From Sclerodactyla briareus (Eukaryota; Echinodermata; Holothuroidea; Dendrochirotida; Sclerodactylidae), in the NCBI GenBank assembly GCA_026419785.1, contig JAODTK010004577.1:62001-126000 (forward strand): 64,000 nucleotides of DNA, read 5' to 3'. Positions 22,860 through 35,600 of this stretch are shown piece after piece (within the stretch, counting starts at the first letter, position 1; every line of letters begins with the position of its first letter). The translations under genes and the position numbers were made by a program. The notes below the pieces were generated by a model, which worked only from the letters and a program-made list of their open reading frames with translations, made no database searches and was not told the DNA's origin.

Positions 22860-24170
22860 TATTTATTCCATTTTCACGGATTGTACTAGTTCGGATGAGA
22901 GAGCATAGTCAACTTTCCAAGCGGGGATAAGTAGCATAAGATCATCATGATTTTTCACTTATTTTCCATTTATCGTTGGATTCGACTGCTGAGAAAGTCG
23001 CTGAGGAAAGTCGTCACGACGGAGAACCGTCATCAGGAGAAAGGAATCGAGCAAGATATCGTTACAAAACACCAAAATGGTGGCTGAACAGGCTACAGGC
23101 CGCCGGGTGGTAGCAACCGGCCTCCCATTGGCGGGCCACTGATGGTCCTCATCGCGGAATTGAACCGACATTCAAAATGACAACCACAAATGTCTATGTA
23201 GGGTCAGGGCGTCGCCGTGAATGGCCGTTAGGGTCGCGGTCGAACATGTTCGACCCGAAATCTGGAGAAGCGGCGACCCCTTCGAGCCCCTATCAGACTC
23301 CGCGGCAAGTACTGGATATAAAATATTCAATTTTTAAATTTCATAGGTATTCGGGGAAGGTAGGTAAGTGGGAAATGTTGTGGACTGGGTACCGGGAGGA
23401 TGGGCTGATGTCGGCGGACCCCGAAGGTCCTTCAGCTGTCACGGAGGAGCCCTAGCGCTGTGCACGAAATTATGAGAAAACCGTGTGGCGAAACTACTAT
23501 GCTTGGACCACTCCCTACATTTCTACCTGATTTCCCCCTTTCCATAAAAAAAAAGGATGGTAACAATGGCAATCACCGCAATTTGTCGTTCTCGTATGTC
23601 CGCACACATCACTGATCTGACGGAACGGTCAGAATGAGTCATCGTATGGATAATTAGTTGTCTGCATGTAGGGTTAGGATAATATTGTATTTTACTTTAA
23701 GTGTTCGAGCATGTCGCATATACATTTAATTAGCATATTTTAACATGACAAAAATCAATTTTATTTAAATTTTCCTTCCTGGAACAGTTTTTTTATTCGG
23801 CGAAGAGTTCCACTGTAAGGAAGTAACAACAGAAAAACAGGAAACCCTGGCAGCTAACACAAATGATCCCCCCGCTCAGCAAGCGTATTTTTCCGCAAAT
23901 ACTTGAAATTTGTAGTCTAAGAATCCTGGTTATTTGACGGTGATATGTGCCATGTATTGAATAATACATAGCTTTTTTCTGCCATCGAAAAGCAATACAT
24001 ACTCCAAGCAGTGAAGCTTATGTGGATAAAACTCATATTAGAATCATACCTGACTCTAACCGGCGGCGGGGTAATTGTGGCGTTCCATTATAGCGCCTGC
24101 ACTGCAGCCAACGAGTTTCGGTTAGCTTGAAATGCGATTACATTTGAGTTCACAGTACTTGGACATTGAA
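22860..24170. other. Gene-free stretch
   Basis: Contains a GC-richer open stretch (23,177-23,455) with no recognised domain and no paralogue in the window. I do not call it a gene. Confidence 0.35.
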
Positions 24171-24176
24171 GTCTGA

Positions 24177-24976
24177 TAGTCTTAAGCCGCGGTTTTCCAT
24201 GCACGCGGGCGGGCGGGCACGGGGTGACCGGTTCCATGTACGCGGGCGGCCAGGCGGGCGGGCAGTTTTCTCGATGTCCACACCTCTCTTCTCATTAGTG
24301 GGTATATGCGCTATAAAGAACCGATGTAGCCTAGATAGTAGTAGTAGTGTAGTGTAGTAGTAGTAGTTGTAGGTAGTAGTATCGTAGTAGTGTAGTACGT
24401 AGTCGTAGTAGTAGTATGTAGTAGTACGTAGTTATCAAACACCCGACGCATACTAGTGTTTAACCCAGAACCCCGGTTGTTTTTTGCTTGAATAACAATT
24501 GTTCGAAATGTCGACGATCGGCCCGCTATTAAAACTTCACAATTGGACAGGTTTTTTGAATGATTTTATTGCAAATACTTGACTGATCAATGGTTAAACC
24601 TGTAAATATTGTGTTCAACTAGGGTCTGGCCTTTAAAATAGAGACAATCTTTTTAAAAAATCTCATCCTAGTGTTGATGAAACACAGTTATGAATGTTGT
24701 TTGGGAATATGTTTGAACATAAAAATTTTCTCTACTCTCCATTATTGGGCTACAATCCGGTAAGATTGCAGGGACATCCACGGAAAATGTCGATTCGAAA
24801 TCCACGAGGATCCACGCGGGCGGGCGAGGAAAAAAAAAAAATCCGCTACATGCCGATTCGAGGAAACGCCCGCTTTCGCGGCCCGTCGGTGCATGGAACG
24901 GACCATTGAAATAAACGATGAGCGATTTTAGACGCACGCCCGCCCGCCCATTGCATGGAAACGCGGCTTGAGACTA
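24177..24976. mobile_element. Non-autonomous DNA transposon with terminal inverted repeats
   Basis: The left end reads TAGTCTTAAGCCGCGGTTTT then CCATGCACGCGGGCGGGCG. The right end, reverse-complemented, reads TAGTCTCAAGCCGCG, TTTCCATGCA and GGGCGGGCGGGCG. The inverted repeats are about 40 bases and the element about 800 bases. CCATGTACGCGGGCGG and CGGTGCATGGAACGG repeat the terminal motif internally. No transposase frame is visible. Target-site duplication is unclear; the superfamily cannot be assigned from this alone. Confidence 0.72.
24335..24432. repeat. (GTA)n microsatellite inside the TIR element
   Basis: Imperfect TAG/GTA trinucleotide run with CGTAGT variants, located between the two terminal inverted repeats. 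Confidence 0.85.
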
Positions 24977-24989
24977 GAAGTTATTAAAC

Positions 24990-26560
24990 CATATCAATTT
25001 GGGCGAAAAAAAAAAGAAAAAAAAAAAAACATTATCACATGTATAGGTGAGTCTGGGTGCTAATGTACATCACTATTAATTAGGAATGTCTGTTAGAGTT
25101 CTTCAAGGTCTTATTCAAAATGGCATTTTCTATAAATGGGGAGATACTTTCTGTAGAATCCAGGTTTCTAGGATTTCTATGAAATGCCAATGTCCATGAC
25201 TTTCACAGTGCATTTCGCCAATGGTTGGGACGGAGAGTTGACCAGATGAAAGTAGTCCAGTAGTGAGTTATAACGCCAAATATGTGTTTAACAGGCATGT
25301 CTCCTGCCAATGCCACCTCAACGATTTCCACTTTATAGTCGTTCGCGCCTGGCCAAATGTATCTTGCTTGATTTTATTTGAGTATATGTGTAACCCCCCC
25401 CCCCCATCCACTTCATTTAGGCCTAGCCTATGTTTTATAGTAAATTAGTATGTAAGGAACCATCTGATCATTTTCATTTTACGATCGGTTAACAGTCGAC
25501 GTCATTTCCGAACCGTATTAAAATTTATTCACCTTACCCACATCTACCCACTATTATAAGAGATAACGTAATGTGGAAGGACATTACATTTTTATGACAC
25601 ACTTGGTTAGGTGCTGTGTCCACTTTCATTTCTGATGACTCACCCTTCTGCATTTCTATATTCCCTATCAGGCTGCCTGTCTTTTTTTTCTTTGGAGTGT
25701 TCCCATTTGCATGTATGATCACTGAGAAGAAACGGAACAGTGACATCCCACAGCCGACAGTCGTTTTATTTCCTGTTGTTTAAGGTCTTTCTTGTAGTTT
25801 TGATCATCAGCATTATGACTGCATATGATATATTCAATGATCAGTGTCAAATCTATGCCTGTAATGCGAGTCTCTGAGCCACATTCATGTGATCATGAGA
25901 AAGTGCCATAAGACGGAGGGGGGGGGGGGGGGTGAACAAACTTATTGTGCGTGTAAATTTCTCACCCAGAATTCGATTTCTGAGAGCTAAATAACCATTT
26001 TTATTTTGTTTTGTCTTATAGAATACTTATAATTCACCTTGCCAGATGTGGTAAACAAAAGTATGTGAAGCAATTCCACATTGTCGGAAAGTTGGAACTC
26101 TGCTGCACAATGCTGAACTCGGCGTATTATAATCCAGCCGTCTGACATTCACAGCAGGTACGCTTCAGCGGATGTGTTGGGATCATTAGCACCAAAAGTT
26201 GAAACTAGGCACTGTCTGCAGCGTATGTTCCTATTCTGTAGATGTTGACCATACTGCTAAATTCACTTACAATGTGGACTTTACCAGAGAACAAAAATCC
26301 GAGGCCTGCTGACAATATGGATATCAAAACTCACCCACGAGAAATATAAAACATACTTGTCATCTGAGCCTGAGAATTTCATCGTTCAAAAAATATATAT
26401 ATCTATGCTCACTGCCAATTCTTCAGTTCTTCAGACCGAACTTCCCTAAGAAGAGTTAATACATTGTGTTTCGATAAAATCATTCTCTGTTACTCTCTTT
26501 GTTCTTGTGTCACTGTCCCTCACTACTTCACATGAGAGAGCAGAACAGGCCACAATATTT
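24990..26560. other. Gene-free stretch
   Basis: Poly-A near 25,007-25,030, a C run near 25,397 and a 16-base G run at 25,917-25,932. No supported coding or RNA feature. The right end may be the 3' part of the LINE at 26,590-26,950. Confidence 0.4.
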
Positions 26561-26589
26561 CTTACCTATTGTAGGAGAGAACTTGTGCT

Positions 26590-26950
26590 GCTTGGAGGCC
26601 TCGTGACATTTTCCTTCACAGAGACCTACGGCACAAGCATTTTTGTGTCAATAAACTATATTTAACGAATAGCCATGCTTGTGATGGACTGGAGGCCCAA
26701 CGGATTTGCCTTCCGACTTAAGTGTTCCAAAGACATCAACCAGTGAATCCACAAACTCAGTAAGTCAATGCAGCATCATTCGCGAGTCCAGGTCAGGAAC
26801 TCTGACTCCACCAATGAGACCCCTTATTCTGTATAATCCACAACCCTTCAATATCCGGTCCAGGACCACGTGATTGAAAAGGTTGGAGCCAAGTATACAC
26901 CCCTGTCTCACACCCGTGACAACACGGAACACGTAAGATACTCCACTTGC
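26590..26950 (-). pseudogene. LINE reverse transcriptase fragment
   Basis: On the minus strand the reading FRVVTGVRQGCILGSNLFN (about 26,875-26,935) is the conserved VRQGC block of non-LTR reverse transcriptases. VPDLDS, at the place of the catalytic FADD box, follows near 26,781-26,800. TEFVDSLVDVFGTL and GKSVGLQ follow in the next 70 bases, as in LINE thumb regions. The FADD box is broken by a frame change. Sequence on both sides looks like the same element but is too decayed to define. It is not a host gene. Confidence 0.7.
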
Positions 26951-26999
26951 TGAACTTCAAAATAAAGAGAGGATATTACATCAAGGAAAGTATTTCTTG

Positions 27000-28925
27000 T
27001 GATGTAGTACATGAGGAATTTGGCCAATGTAGGCTGATCAGAGGTAATAACTGCTGAATGAGCATATGTGTGATGTAACCATCATCAAACGCCAGTATTG
27101 AATTGGCGTTGAATACACTATAAGTAGAAATTGACCAACAGTCGAGAGTTGTTCATCCATGAATAATGCGCATCCAGCATAAGAAATACCTCTGAGAGTA
27201 TATATCATGTTCATAAAGTTGAAATCAATTGACCGTTAATTAACTCTATCAGTTCATACAATACGAAAGTTACACATTATAGTTGTAGTATATTATTATA
27301 GTTGTTATATACTGTAATGGTCTAAATCTTCTGAGAAGAGCACTTCAACCACTGGATTCTGTTTAATGCCAAATTCATTGCATCCGTTTTTATCAATTTA
27401 CAGCTAGTATGATATGGCTTCATGCCCCATTTTGGAACCCACATCCCATTCCCACTAATTTGGCACTGAATGTTTTCAATCGCAGTATAACCCAACTAGC
27501 CAGAAGGCTCAGTGATTCCTTTACATATTTCTGATAACCCATGTCAGACCGAGGAGGGTATCGTCCACAGTTGTTATCAGCTGCAACTTTCTCACGAAGT
27601 TGAGTAGAGCTTTAGTGGTTCGCATGGCATTTACAACGACCATGAGATAGTTGCTGGTAATCACCTGCCGCTCCCTCCACCGTATGGAATCGGATACTTT
27701 AAAGCAAATGAATATTCATCCCGAGTTGCCTCTTAATTGCCTGAAGGTTCGATTTCATTGCTTTCAGAAGCGTTAGAATCATTCGCTATGAAGCTGCGAT
27801 GAAATGAAGTTAACAATTTGGGCAAAGCGTCTGATGTACGTTTCGTCAAAAAGGTGGATAATGTTGAAGATAAACAATGAGTGATGAGAGATTTCGTACG
27901 GCCCCGACAATTGGGGAACAACAATTTGAACTTTCCTCGTATTTGTCAGGGACTGAACAAATGCATGGACATTCGAACGTGTTGAGAAGTTATGTCAACT
28001 TCCTGCGGGTTTTCATAAATGTTATGATGAATTGTGTGCATTTTTGCAGTTGTTGTCTCGTCCCGATACAAGGGAATTCGCCCCCGAGCAACACGTACTA
28101 TATTAAATAATCTACTGATCTTTTGACAACTTATTCCAACAATTTTCGGCAATTGGTGACAAGGAGAATGATATGGATGTGGGATGTATAATAAGAAAGT
28201 GGCATGCGGAGTTTTTTCCACAATAAACCAAGCAGTCATTTCAGATGACAATACCCAACAACTTCTTTGAATAAAAAAAAAAAAGTTGTATTGGACAGTG
28301 CTTAGCTAGAGTAACCACCTCTTATCTGTATTATTAGGTATTTATCCAGCTAACTTATGCATTTGGATAGTTGGGTTTGGGGATTGTTAAATTGTTGTGG
28401 AGTAACCTATACGTGCAAAATTTGCTATCTCCGCTGCTTTAATCCGGCGAATACTAGCCACTACGCTTCCTGATGGGACCATGTATCTCATACCATACAA
28501 ACATAATGCCACATATTTATTGTTCTCATAATATAGCCCAATGTACTGAGTGTTGTTCTGCACTCGGTAAAGTGTTTCAGAAAACATCGTTCTTGTGACA
28601 TACAGTGTTCGTAAGGTGACGATCTTCACGAAGGCCTTTGAATGGTAAGAAACAAGTAGAATGGTTTTTTGGAAGTCAGTAAGGCCTTCGATTGCAGCGT
28701 CTTTCTCCGATCAACCGTTATCATAACAACGAAAGGAACGGTTTTAGGTTGCTCTTGCTTTCGTTATATATAAATGATAATTTTCGACAACTTGTCCCCT
28801 CCTGACCGCCAGTTGCGGTCGACTGCGTCATTTATAGATAGATTTCTTCTTAGAGGGGGCTCAGGGACTCTTCAGCGTGGCTTACACATGTTTGGCAGAA
28901 GAATGGGCCCAGAAGTTCCTGAGCG
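27000..28925. other. Gene-free stretch
   Basis: Short open frames on both strands (27,877-28,251; 28,387-28,629) show no recognisable motif and no splice context I can defend. Listed as unexplained. Confidence 0.35.
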
Positions 28926-28933
28926 TCACCTCA

Positions 28934-29330
28934 ATGGCCCTTTACCCAAGCAGCATTACATGCACCTTTGGAGAAATTATTTGAAGCTTGTGGGAGGAGA
29001 ATCATTTCAAGTACCATTGTGTGAATTTTCATTAAAAGGCCCAAGTGAGACTTTGGATTAAATAAAATCTGCCCCCCCAATGGCCCTTTACCCGAGAAGC
29101 ATTACATGCAACTTTGGAGATAATTAATTGAAGCTTGGGGAGGAGATTCATTTCAAGTACCATTGTGTGAATTTTCATTAAAAGGCCCAAGTGAGACTTT
29201 GGATTAAATAAAATCTGCCCCCCCAATGGCCCTTTACCCGAGAAGCATTACATGCAACTTTGGAGATAATTAATTGAAGCTTGTGGGAGGAGATTCATTT
29301 CAAGTACCATTGTGTGAAAATCAATAAAAT
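28934..29330. repeat. 146-bp tandem triplication
   Basis: ATGGCCCTTTACCC starts at 28,934, 29,080 and 29,226. Each unit continues with GCATTACATGCA(A/C)CTTTGG, TTGAAGCTTG and CATTTCAAGTACCATTGTGT. The first two complete with AAAGGCCCAAGTGAGACTTT. The third is truncated near 29,330. Copies are nearly identical, so the amplification is recent compared with other repeats here. Confidence 0.93.
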
Positions 29331-29399
29331 GGGCCCTCGTGTCCAAGTTTGGTCGACATCTATCACGGAATGACTGTTTGGAAGACAAAAGGGCAATTG

Positions 29400-29468
29400 T
29401 AGATAGACAGATAGATAGATAGATAGATAGAAGATAGATAGATAGAAGATAGATAGATAGATAGATAG

Positions 29469-29505
<37 letters not shown>
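29400..29505. repeat. (GATA)n microsatellite
   Basis: About 25 GATA units with AGAAGATA interruptions, ending in GGACGGACGGACAG. The serine/isoleucine/tyrosine frames on the minus strand are artefacts. Confidence 0.93.
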
Positions 29506-29508
<3 letters not shown>

Positions 29509-29529
29509 GGAGCGATGGCGGACGGACGG

Positions 29530-30220
29530 ACAGAGTGACATGCAGATTCCTATATCTCAACCAGCATAGCTGATTCAAAAACTATTACCTAGAACTCATC
29601 TAAGACTTCGAGAATGTGTGTTTTTCGAGCAAAGATTCAATGTCTTCTAATGGGTCCAATACTTCACTCCAACAGTCCAAGCAACTGTGAACGACAATGC
29701 TGCGTCGCATTTGACATAAACTGGAACTACGTTGTCTGCTGTGAATGCGTTATGGCGTCGTTAGGGAATATCACAATTCACAAGTCACATTGACATCTGC
29801 GTTACCGCGCCGCCGGTCTGTATTTTATTCCAGAGGAGTTCGGGTCAGGTATGATTCTAATAAGATTGTCAAATGAGCTCGACTGCTCGGAATATACAGG
29901 TTAAGTTTTCGAGAAAAGGTCAAAACATGTCGACCGTCTGCGCCACTCACTGCCGACGTTCCTGGTCCTAGATGACCTTGTATTGTAAATTAATGAAAAC
30001 AAAAACAAATGACTCTAATTCTGGTCTCGCATTTTTCTTCTTTGACGAAGGCGCCGTGCCGTCCACGAATCTGTGAACTTCCTCAGTCAACCGATCATGA
30101 TGAATGCTCAAGAGAGTAGAATCTATGGCGAGCACCAGTCCAACTACTTCTCGTCTGTGGAATGAAACACTGGTAACCCTAACTTGCGCATCGTACCGGC
30201 CGTACCCACAGACATATTAA
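29530..30220. other. Gene-free stretch
   Basis: No supported feature seen. Confidence 0.4.
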
Positions 30221-30289
30221 TTAGAGATGTCCTGTGGCCGTACCATGTGCAAAACAATTTGGTAATTCGTAAAATTCCGCGCTGCCTAT

Positions 30290-30660
30290 ATCCGAAAGTA
30301 CGCCCTCTGTCTTCTTCCTAATCTTACCTCTTCTGACGAGAAACGTCTTTTTCCCGCGAGATGTCTTCTGACGTGAGTTTCCGGGAGGGCGTCTTTTAGC
30401 CTGACTATGTCGCTTTGACACAATTGTCCCCCGTTCGGTTGATCGTCTTTTGGCTGGGAGATGTCCTCACGGAGGGGAATCGTTTTCGCGAAATTCGTTC
30501 CTTTTTGCAAAAGTCCGTCTTTATGCAAATCGTCTGTTGCGCGGAACGGTCCTTTATAAGAAAGTCTCTTCTTTCAGGAAATGGTCTTTTGCATAGGATT
30601 TTATTCTCTGCGTATGAGGCTTTTGGCAAGAGAGATCTTTTAGCGGGACTTGAATTCTGG
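30290..30660. repeat. Degenerate interspersed CGTCTTTT/GAGATGTC motif array
   Basis: Variants of GTCTTTTNGC followed by GAGA(T)GTC recur irregularly across about 370 bases (for example near 30,349, 30,389, 30,446 and 30,582). The minus strand therefore reads as basic, arginine/lysine-rich open frames. Spacing is not constant, so it is either an old minisatellite or a low-complexity region. Confidence 0.4.
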
Positions 30661-30871
30661 GCTTGAGGGTGTACTTTCGGGTGAACTTCGTCCCTTTGCG
30701 GCTGGTTCTTGTTTGTGTGACAGCGTGTGTGTAATTTTTTGGGTGGTATAACTTATTTTGCGGGGATGTCTTTATTGCCCCGATGGCCGCTCGTAAAGAA
30801 AAAGCGTCTAGGCGCTTTACAGAGCAAGAAGAAACAGAGCAGGAAAAATATAGAAAAGGAGAGGACAAAAA

Positions 30872-30930
30872 ACAGGGAGAGAAACACACAACAATGACAT
30901 AACAGGGAGAGAAACACACAACAAGACATA
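30872..30930. repeat. Two ~30-bp direct repeats
   Basis: AACAGGGAGAGAAACACACA followed by ACAA(T)GACAT occurs twice in immediate succession, starting near 30,872 and 30,901. Confidence 0.9.
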
Positions 30931-31159
30931 ACGGAGAATCAGTCAGACAGAAAGTGCTGAGTAAAGAGAAACCTTTTTAGACGAGACTTGAAAGTAGTTA
31001 CGTCGGCGCCAGACGGACAGAGTCAGACAGGGTATTCCACAAGGGAGGTGCACAGAGGCGAATGATCGGTCACCGTAGAACTTGGTAGATGAGCGAAATC
31101 GGACTTAAGCGTCGCTTGGAAGATGACCTAAGAGATCTGGAAGAAACATGCGGCTGAAC

Positions 31160-31850
31160 AAGCTTTCAGATGAAACTAGGAGCCATGTAATTGATTGCTT
31201 TATATATGAGTAGAAGGATCTTAAAAGCAATTCTCTGCCTTACTGGGAGCCAGTGCCGCAATGTATTACAGGGTGGAGTGAAATGCTCATGACGAGGAAC
31301 ACACATAATAAGACAAGCAACAATGTTCTGCTCTCGCTGAAGCTTGTTAATAAGATAGTCAGGGAGACCAAATAACAAGGAATTACAAGCATCGAACCTG
31401 TATGTGACAAAACCAATGATCAGCATGGTGGCGGTCTTCTGATCGAGGTACTGGCGAATGTTTCCCTATCATTGTAATTGCATGCAGAGCGGCTCTACAA
31501 ATGGTTTGCTCATGCCTAGACATTCTAAAAGAAGAGTCCATAATCATTCCTACATTGCGAGCTTGAGATACAAGGTTCAACAACGAATTGCCGACTTGAT
31601 TGTAGGATGCCAAGAAGAATTGCTAAAGTGTGGAGAGAAGTGGATAAACTCTGTCCTCTCATCATTCAGCACAAGTATATTAGAATGGTTACATGATCTA
31701 AGGATATCAGTGATACATGCTTCCATTTTACTCACAGCAGCTGCCCGATCAGAAGGGTCAAATGTCGATAGAGCTGGGTGTCATCATTATAGAAGACGAC
31801 TAGTTACCTTGGGCCACAATGATATCTATAAAGGGCACTGAACAGTTCAA
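31160..31850 (-). pseudogene. CR1/L2-type LINE reverse transcriptase, C-terminal part
   Basis: On the minus strand, YNDDTQLY lies near 31,770-31,793 and corresponds to the YADD active-site box with an A-to-N change. It is followed by a segment like SKMEACITDI, then SQARNVGMIMDSSF. FDACNSLLFGLPDYL, LQREQN and LRHWLPVRQRIAFKILLL follow near 31,200-31,400, a classic CR1/L2 tail. Several frame breaks occur. The region just beyond (30,780-31,160) may be its 3' untranslated part. A retroelement remnant. Confidence 0.88.
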
Positions 31851-32194
31851 ATGCCTAAGTTGGGAAGGCTGATACCTGATCTACTTCTCTACTCTCGTTG
31901 ATATAATAGGAAATAAGAAGAAAAGAAGTGGAGTGGCGGGGGGAGTAAAGTGACCTCTACCTTCATGAAGCATCATAAAAGCGGGCTTCCTCGTACCTCA
32001 CTATATTTGTATACCCTCATGCCATTTTGAGCCCACTAATTCTCTAGATTATAACAAATATTTCTAACTTACTGGATTTGGGGTGCAAGTTTCCACTATA
32101 TCTGCTTGTTTTTCCCTTCTTCTATTTCTCGTTCTTGGACCTTTCATTTGACCTAGGACCTGTACTGCCAATTCTGATCTTCTCTCGAGAAATA

Positions 32195-32560
32195 ACACTG
32201 AATGAAGCAGCACACCACCTTTACACCTGATGTACATCCGCCAGGTGCTCCCCTTCAAAAAAAATTGACGCATAATATTTCGCTTCTTGGCCAATTAGCG
32301 GGTTTAGCCTCCTTACTTGGATCCATTCTGCCCTCATTCGGAAGAACACATCTCTGTGAAATATTAAGCTATACCATTACATTAATATGGCTGCAGTTTT
32401 TGCTGCATTTTCCTCTCCAAAATATTCTCTGTCTATTTATGATGGTAGATTCCATCCTGTGACCAAGCATGGCTAAAAGTTTCGCTAACTTCAGCAGTCC
32501 ATCAGCGGCGAAACATCACTGGTCCAGACTCATACCATGTGGGTTTTGTTGTTAGCTTCG
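32195..32560 (+). repeat. Dispersed repeat, copy 1 of an inverted pair
   Basis: CACCTTTACACCTGATGTAC, ATCCGCCAGGTG, TTCTTGGCCA, TTTCTGCCCTCA-like, GAAGAACACAT and CGAAACATCACTGG occur here in order. They recur on the opposite strand at 37,925-38,365. The frame with TTFTPDVHPPG is shared with the second copy (TTIFTPRVHPPG). That suggests an old retroelement coding remnant, possibly an endonuclease end (SKRIDYI in copy 2). Confidence 0.6.
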
Positions 32561-32619
32561 AAACGGAGGGTAGAGTAACGACCTGGTAACAACCAGCCCC
32601 TGATCGGAACGCACTAGGC

Positions 32620-35600
32620 GTATTGCATAGTTAGTATGGCAGTGTAACGGAATATAACGAACTGGTAAGGGCTAGGTAACACTGCCCTGGGCCTCAGAAA
32701 AGGGTGTGAGTGTAGGTTCCATTGCAGTGCCATTTTTGGCATACGGTGTTTTTGACTAGGGGAAAACCTCATGTGTAGTTTAACTTTTTTTATTGCTGGG
32801 CCTAGCCTATATGACTCGTTATACCCTTGGCCTGGGCTAGTATGATTGTTTGCTTGAAAAGGGAAATCCAAGCCGACATGCTGTACCTAGACAGAACAGA
32901 AGTCACGTAATCCGTGTGCTAGAGAGATTTTACCTTTCATTCAATTCCTGACAATCAACCATTGCGATGGTGCGACAGCATGTTCAGCAAAAGTGGGCGG
33001 AAGAAATCAGGTTATTTTCGCCTTGACCTGATACATGTCATCAGTTCTTTAAATGAGTTGATAAAGAGGGAAGGACTCTGCCTATTAATCAGTGTTATGC
33101 TAGATATCGACAATTGGCATAGTTCTGACTATATATACCTAATCGTCAGCTTGAAATACATATGCCTCCCAGGAGTTGTTGTACAAACGAAGATGAAGAA
33201 AGAAGGAAGAAGATGAAGTATGTTTTTTTATTCATACATTATTCTAAAATATTATAAGTAATGTAGTCCAGCGTCAACAAGAAAGAGCACAATAATAATA
33301 ATCTTAATAATATGAGCGCACACACTATACTACAGAGTATATACAAATATAGGTCAAATTAACACGTGCATGCCAACTTTAACGTTTAGTGCTGCGCCCC
33401 ACCGCAGATGAATCCCATGTGATATTTACTCAAAAAGTGAATCTGCGTTTGAATATATGCTTCCCTGACAATAGCTGAAAAAAGAGGCGACAACACTGGC
33501 ATCAAAAAACTTGGTTGGGAAACGGCCACTGTTGACACCATAAGCGAAATTTGTAGAGACGTACAAATTACGCTACATTTGCTCTGATTTTGTCTTTTTT
33601 TTAATAGACGCTATTGAACTGTACACTACTTTGATGATTCAATATGTTATACAGAGACCCTGGAAGTGCAATCGCGGGAAAGGTGGAAACGACCCCCCTC
33701 AAGCTTTCTCGGCTGAAAATTCTGGCAAACAATTATGTCTGGAGCAATAGTTGAGTGGAAATGTGTGGAAAAACGAAAAATTGACCTGTTGATGGGGGGG
33801 TTTTTTGCTGGAGTCGATGTGTTGCTAGTTATCCACAAAGCGGGTGCGATATGGTAGCAAATAAGGTCATCGCTCTGTCATATAAATTAATTCAAACTTA
33901 GTTAATAAGAAGTCCAAGTAAACTCATTCTCAACTAATTGCCCAAATCGACGCAAATGTCAGAAAGTTGTCGCGCGCTAAAACTGGGTGTTTTAATTTTA
34001 ATTATTGCATTGAAATTTCGGTCTAATCTTGTGTTGCCAATGGTAGGCCCGTTCGCGTATAGGACTACGTAATATTTCGAAAGTTGAAGCCTCTGTTTTT
34101 AAAATTGATGCCGCAACGCGGGACAGGTAACTGTTATAAATATTCAAAATCGGACGCGCGTTTTTCATTTGATTACTTCGTATCCTGCATGGCATGGTGG
34201 GTCACGTACCAGTTGTTTTCATTCCAGCAATTTATTCAGTTTGATTATCAAATCTCTGCTGATCTCAGGGTGTCAGCAGGAGTGCACCCTAATACTTCAA
34301 TTGGAGGTTCCGTAATAATGGCGATTATCCAATCTCCGACCTTGAATGGCCCCATTGGACCTTTGTGTGACCTCATCATTTTTTGTCTGGATAGCCTTCA
34401 TGGCACACAACAATCAAGTTACACTTTGGCTGCCTGGAACGTAAAACGTCCTTTCATCCTCATCAAATGTGTTCGATTTTAGTCAGGAATGACTGATTTT
34501 TATCTAAGACCATCAACGTGACTGTTTCGAAGTCTATCGGAAGTTTTTAAATATTTTCAATGAGCATATGAAACATATTTCTAGTCGAGATCGAAGAATT
34601 TCCAGTTGATAAGTTCAACATTGTTTGTATTGTTGAAGGGAAAATGCTGACCAATCAGAGTTTCACTGATTATGGTTACACTGCCACTTGACTGTACCTG
34701 GATGTGTCCAATTTTAAATTTATCAGCCCGTTATTCCCGTCAATTTGGCGATTCCGTCCCATGACCTGGTAATTGTGATGCCAGCAGAAGCGAGGGCAGC
34801 TGTCCCGTCCTGCAGTTTTTCTGTTGCCACGACTAATCACAAGAACCTTGGGCAACAACAACAACAACAGACGGAACTTCCCGTCCCTCACCTGTCCATA
34901 GCACCTGAAAAACGCAATATAACACATCACTGTCAGGAATGTTTTTACTATCTTGTCTGTAAAACTCAATTTGACCGCCGGACCTGTCAGAATCAAAGAC
35001 ACTTGCTCAGGATTCCGCCGTGTACGGAAGAGTATTTAGGGGGTCCACTTTCAATTAGTGAACGAGTCTTGCTACCGTTTTGTTTACAGTCAATGAATAT
35101 CACATTGAACACTTACGCGATTCCTAGTACTGTGGTATTCATTGTTCACAAATGCTAAATAGACGTGGTGACGTTTTAGGTATGCATTTTTTTTTGTATT
35201 TCATTTTGTTGGGTCATTACTCATTATGAATGGCCTTCACATGGAGGGAGGAATTCGGTTCCACGATCCGAAAGTTTACACATGAAAGCATCTTGATATT
35301 CTTCCCCTCCGACTAAATAAATCGCAATAGTGGCCCTTGATCAATTAGTCAGTAACCGCACCCGTTGCATATGACAGTCCTCGTATTTTTTGCAAGTACG
35401 TTTCCAAATTGTTTACATATCCCGTGTTTATAATATGAATTTTGTGACGATTCCTTGCTAATATGTTTTTCATAAGTTCAATGATTCAGCAACAGTCAGT
35501 GCCCACCCCGTCACGTAACTAAGGAAAGAAGAAAGAAAAACACAATACCACAAAACTACAATACCGTACGTTTGAGCCGCTTCCGGTACCTTTCATCGCC

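Noticed and set aside
28387..28629. Minus-strand frame with RRIKAAEIANFARIGY, considered as an Ig E-F region
   Set aside because: It is on the opposite strand to every other Ig exon, has no B-strand cysteine or C-strand tryptophan, and no good splice sites.
29248..29578. Ser/Ile/Tyr-rich minus-strand frames
   Set aside because: Translation of the GATA microsatellite and the adjoining 146-bp repeat.
30221..30666. Basic Arg/Lys-rich open frames on the minus strand
   Set aside because: They follow a degenerate short-motif array rather than a conserved protein; no domain seen.
34745..35158. 137-codon open frame with a short Gln run
   Set aside because: No recognised domain, no paralogue in the window and no convincing splice context; the Gln run comes from a CAA repeat.
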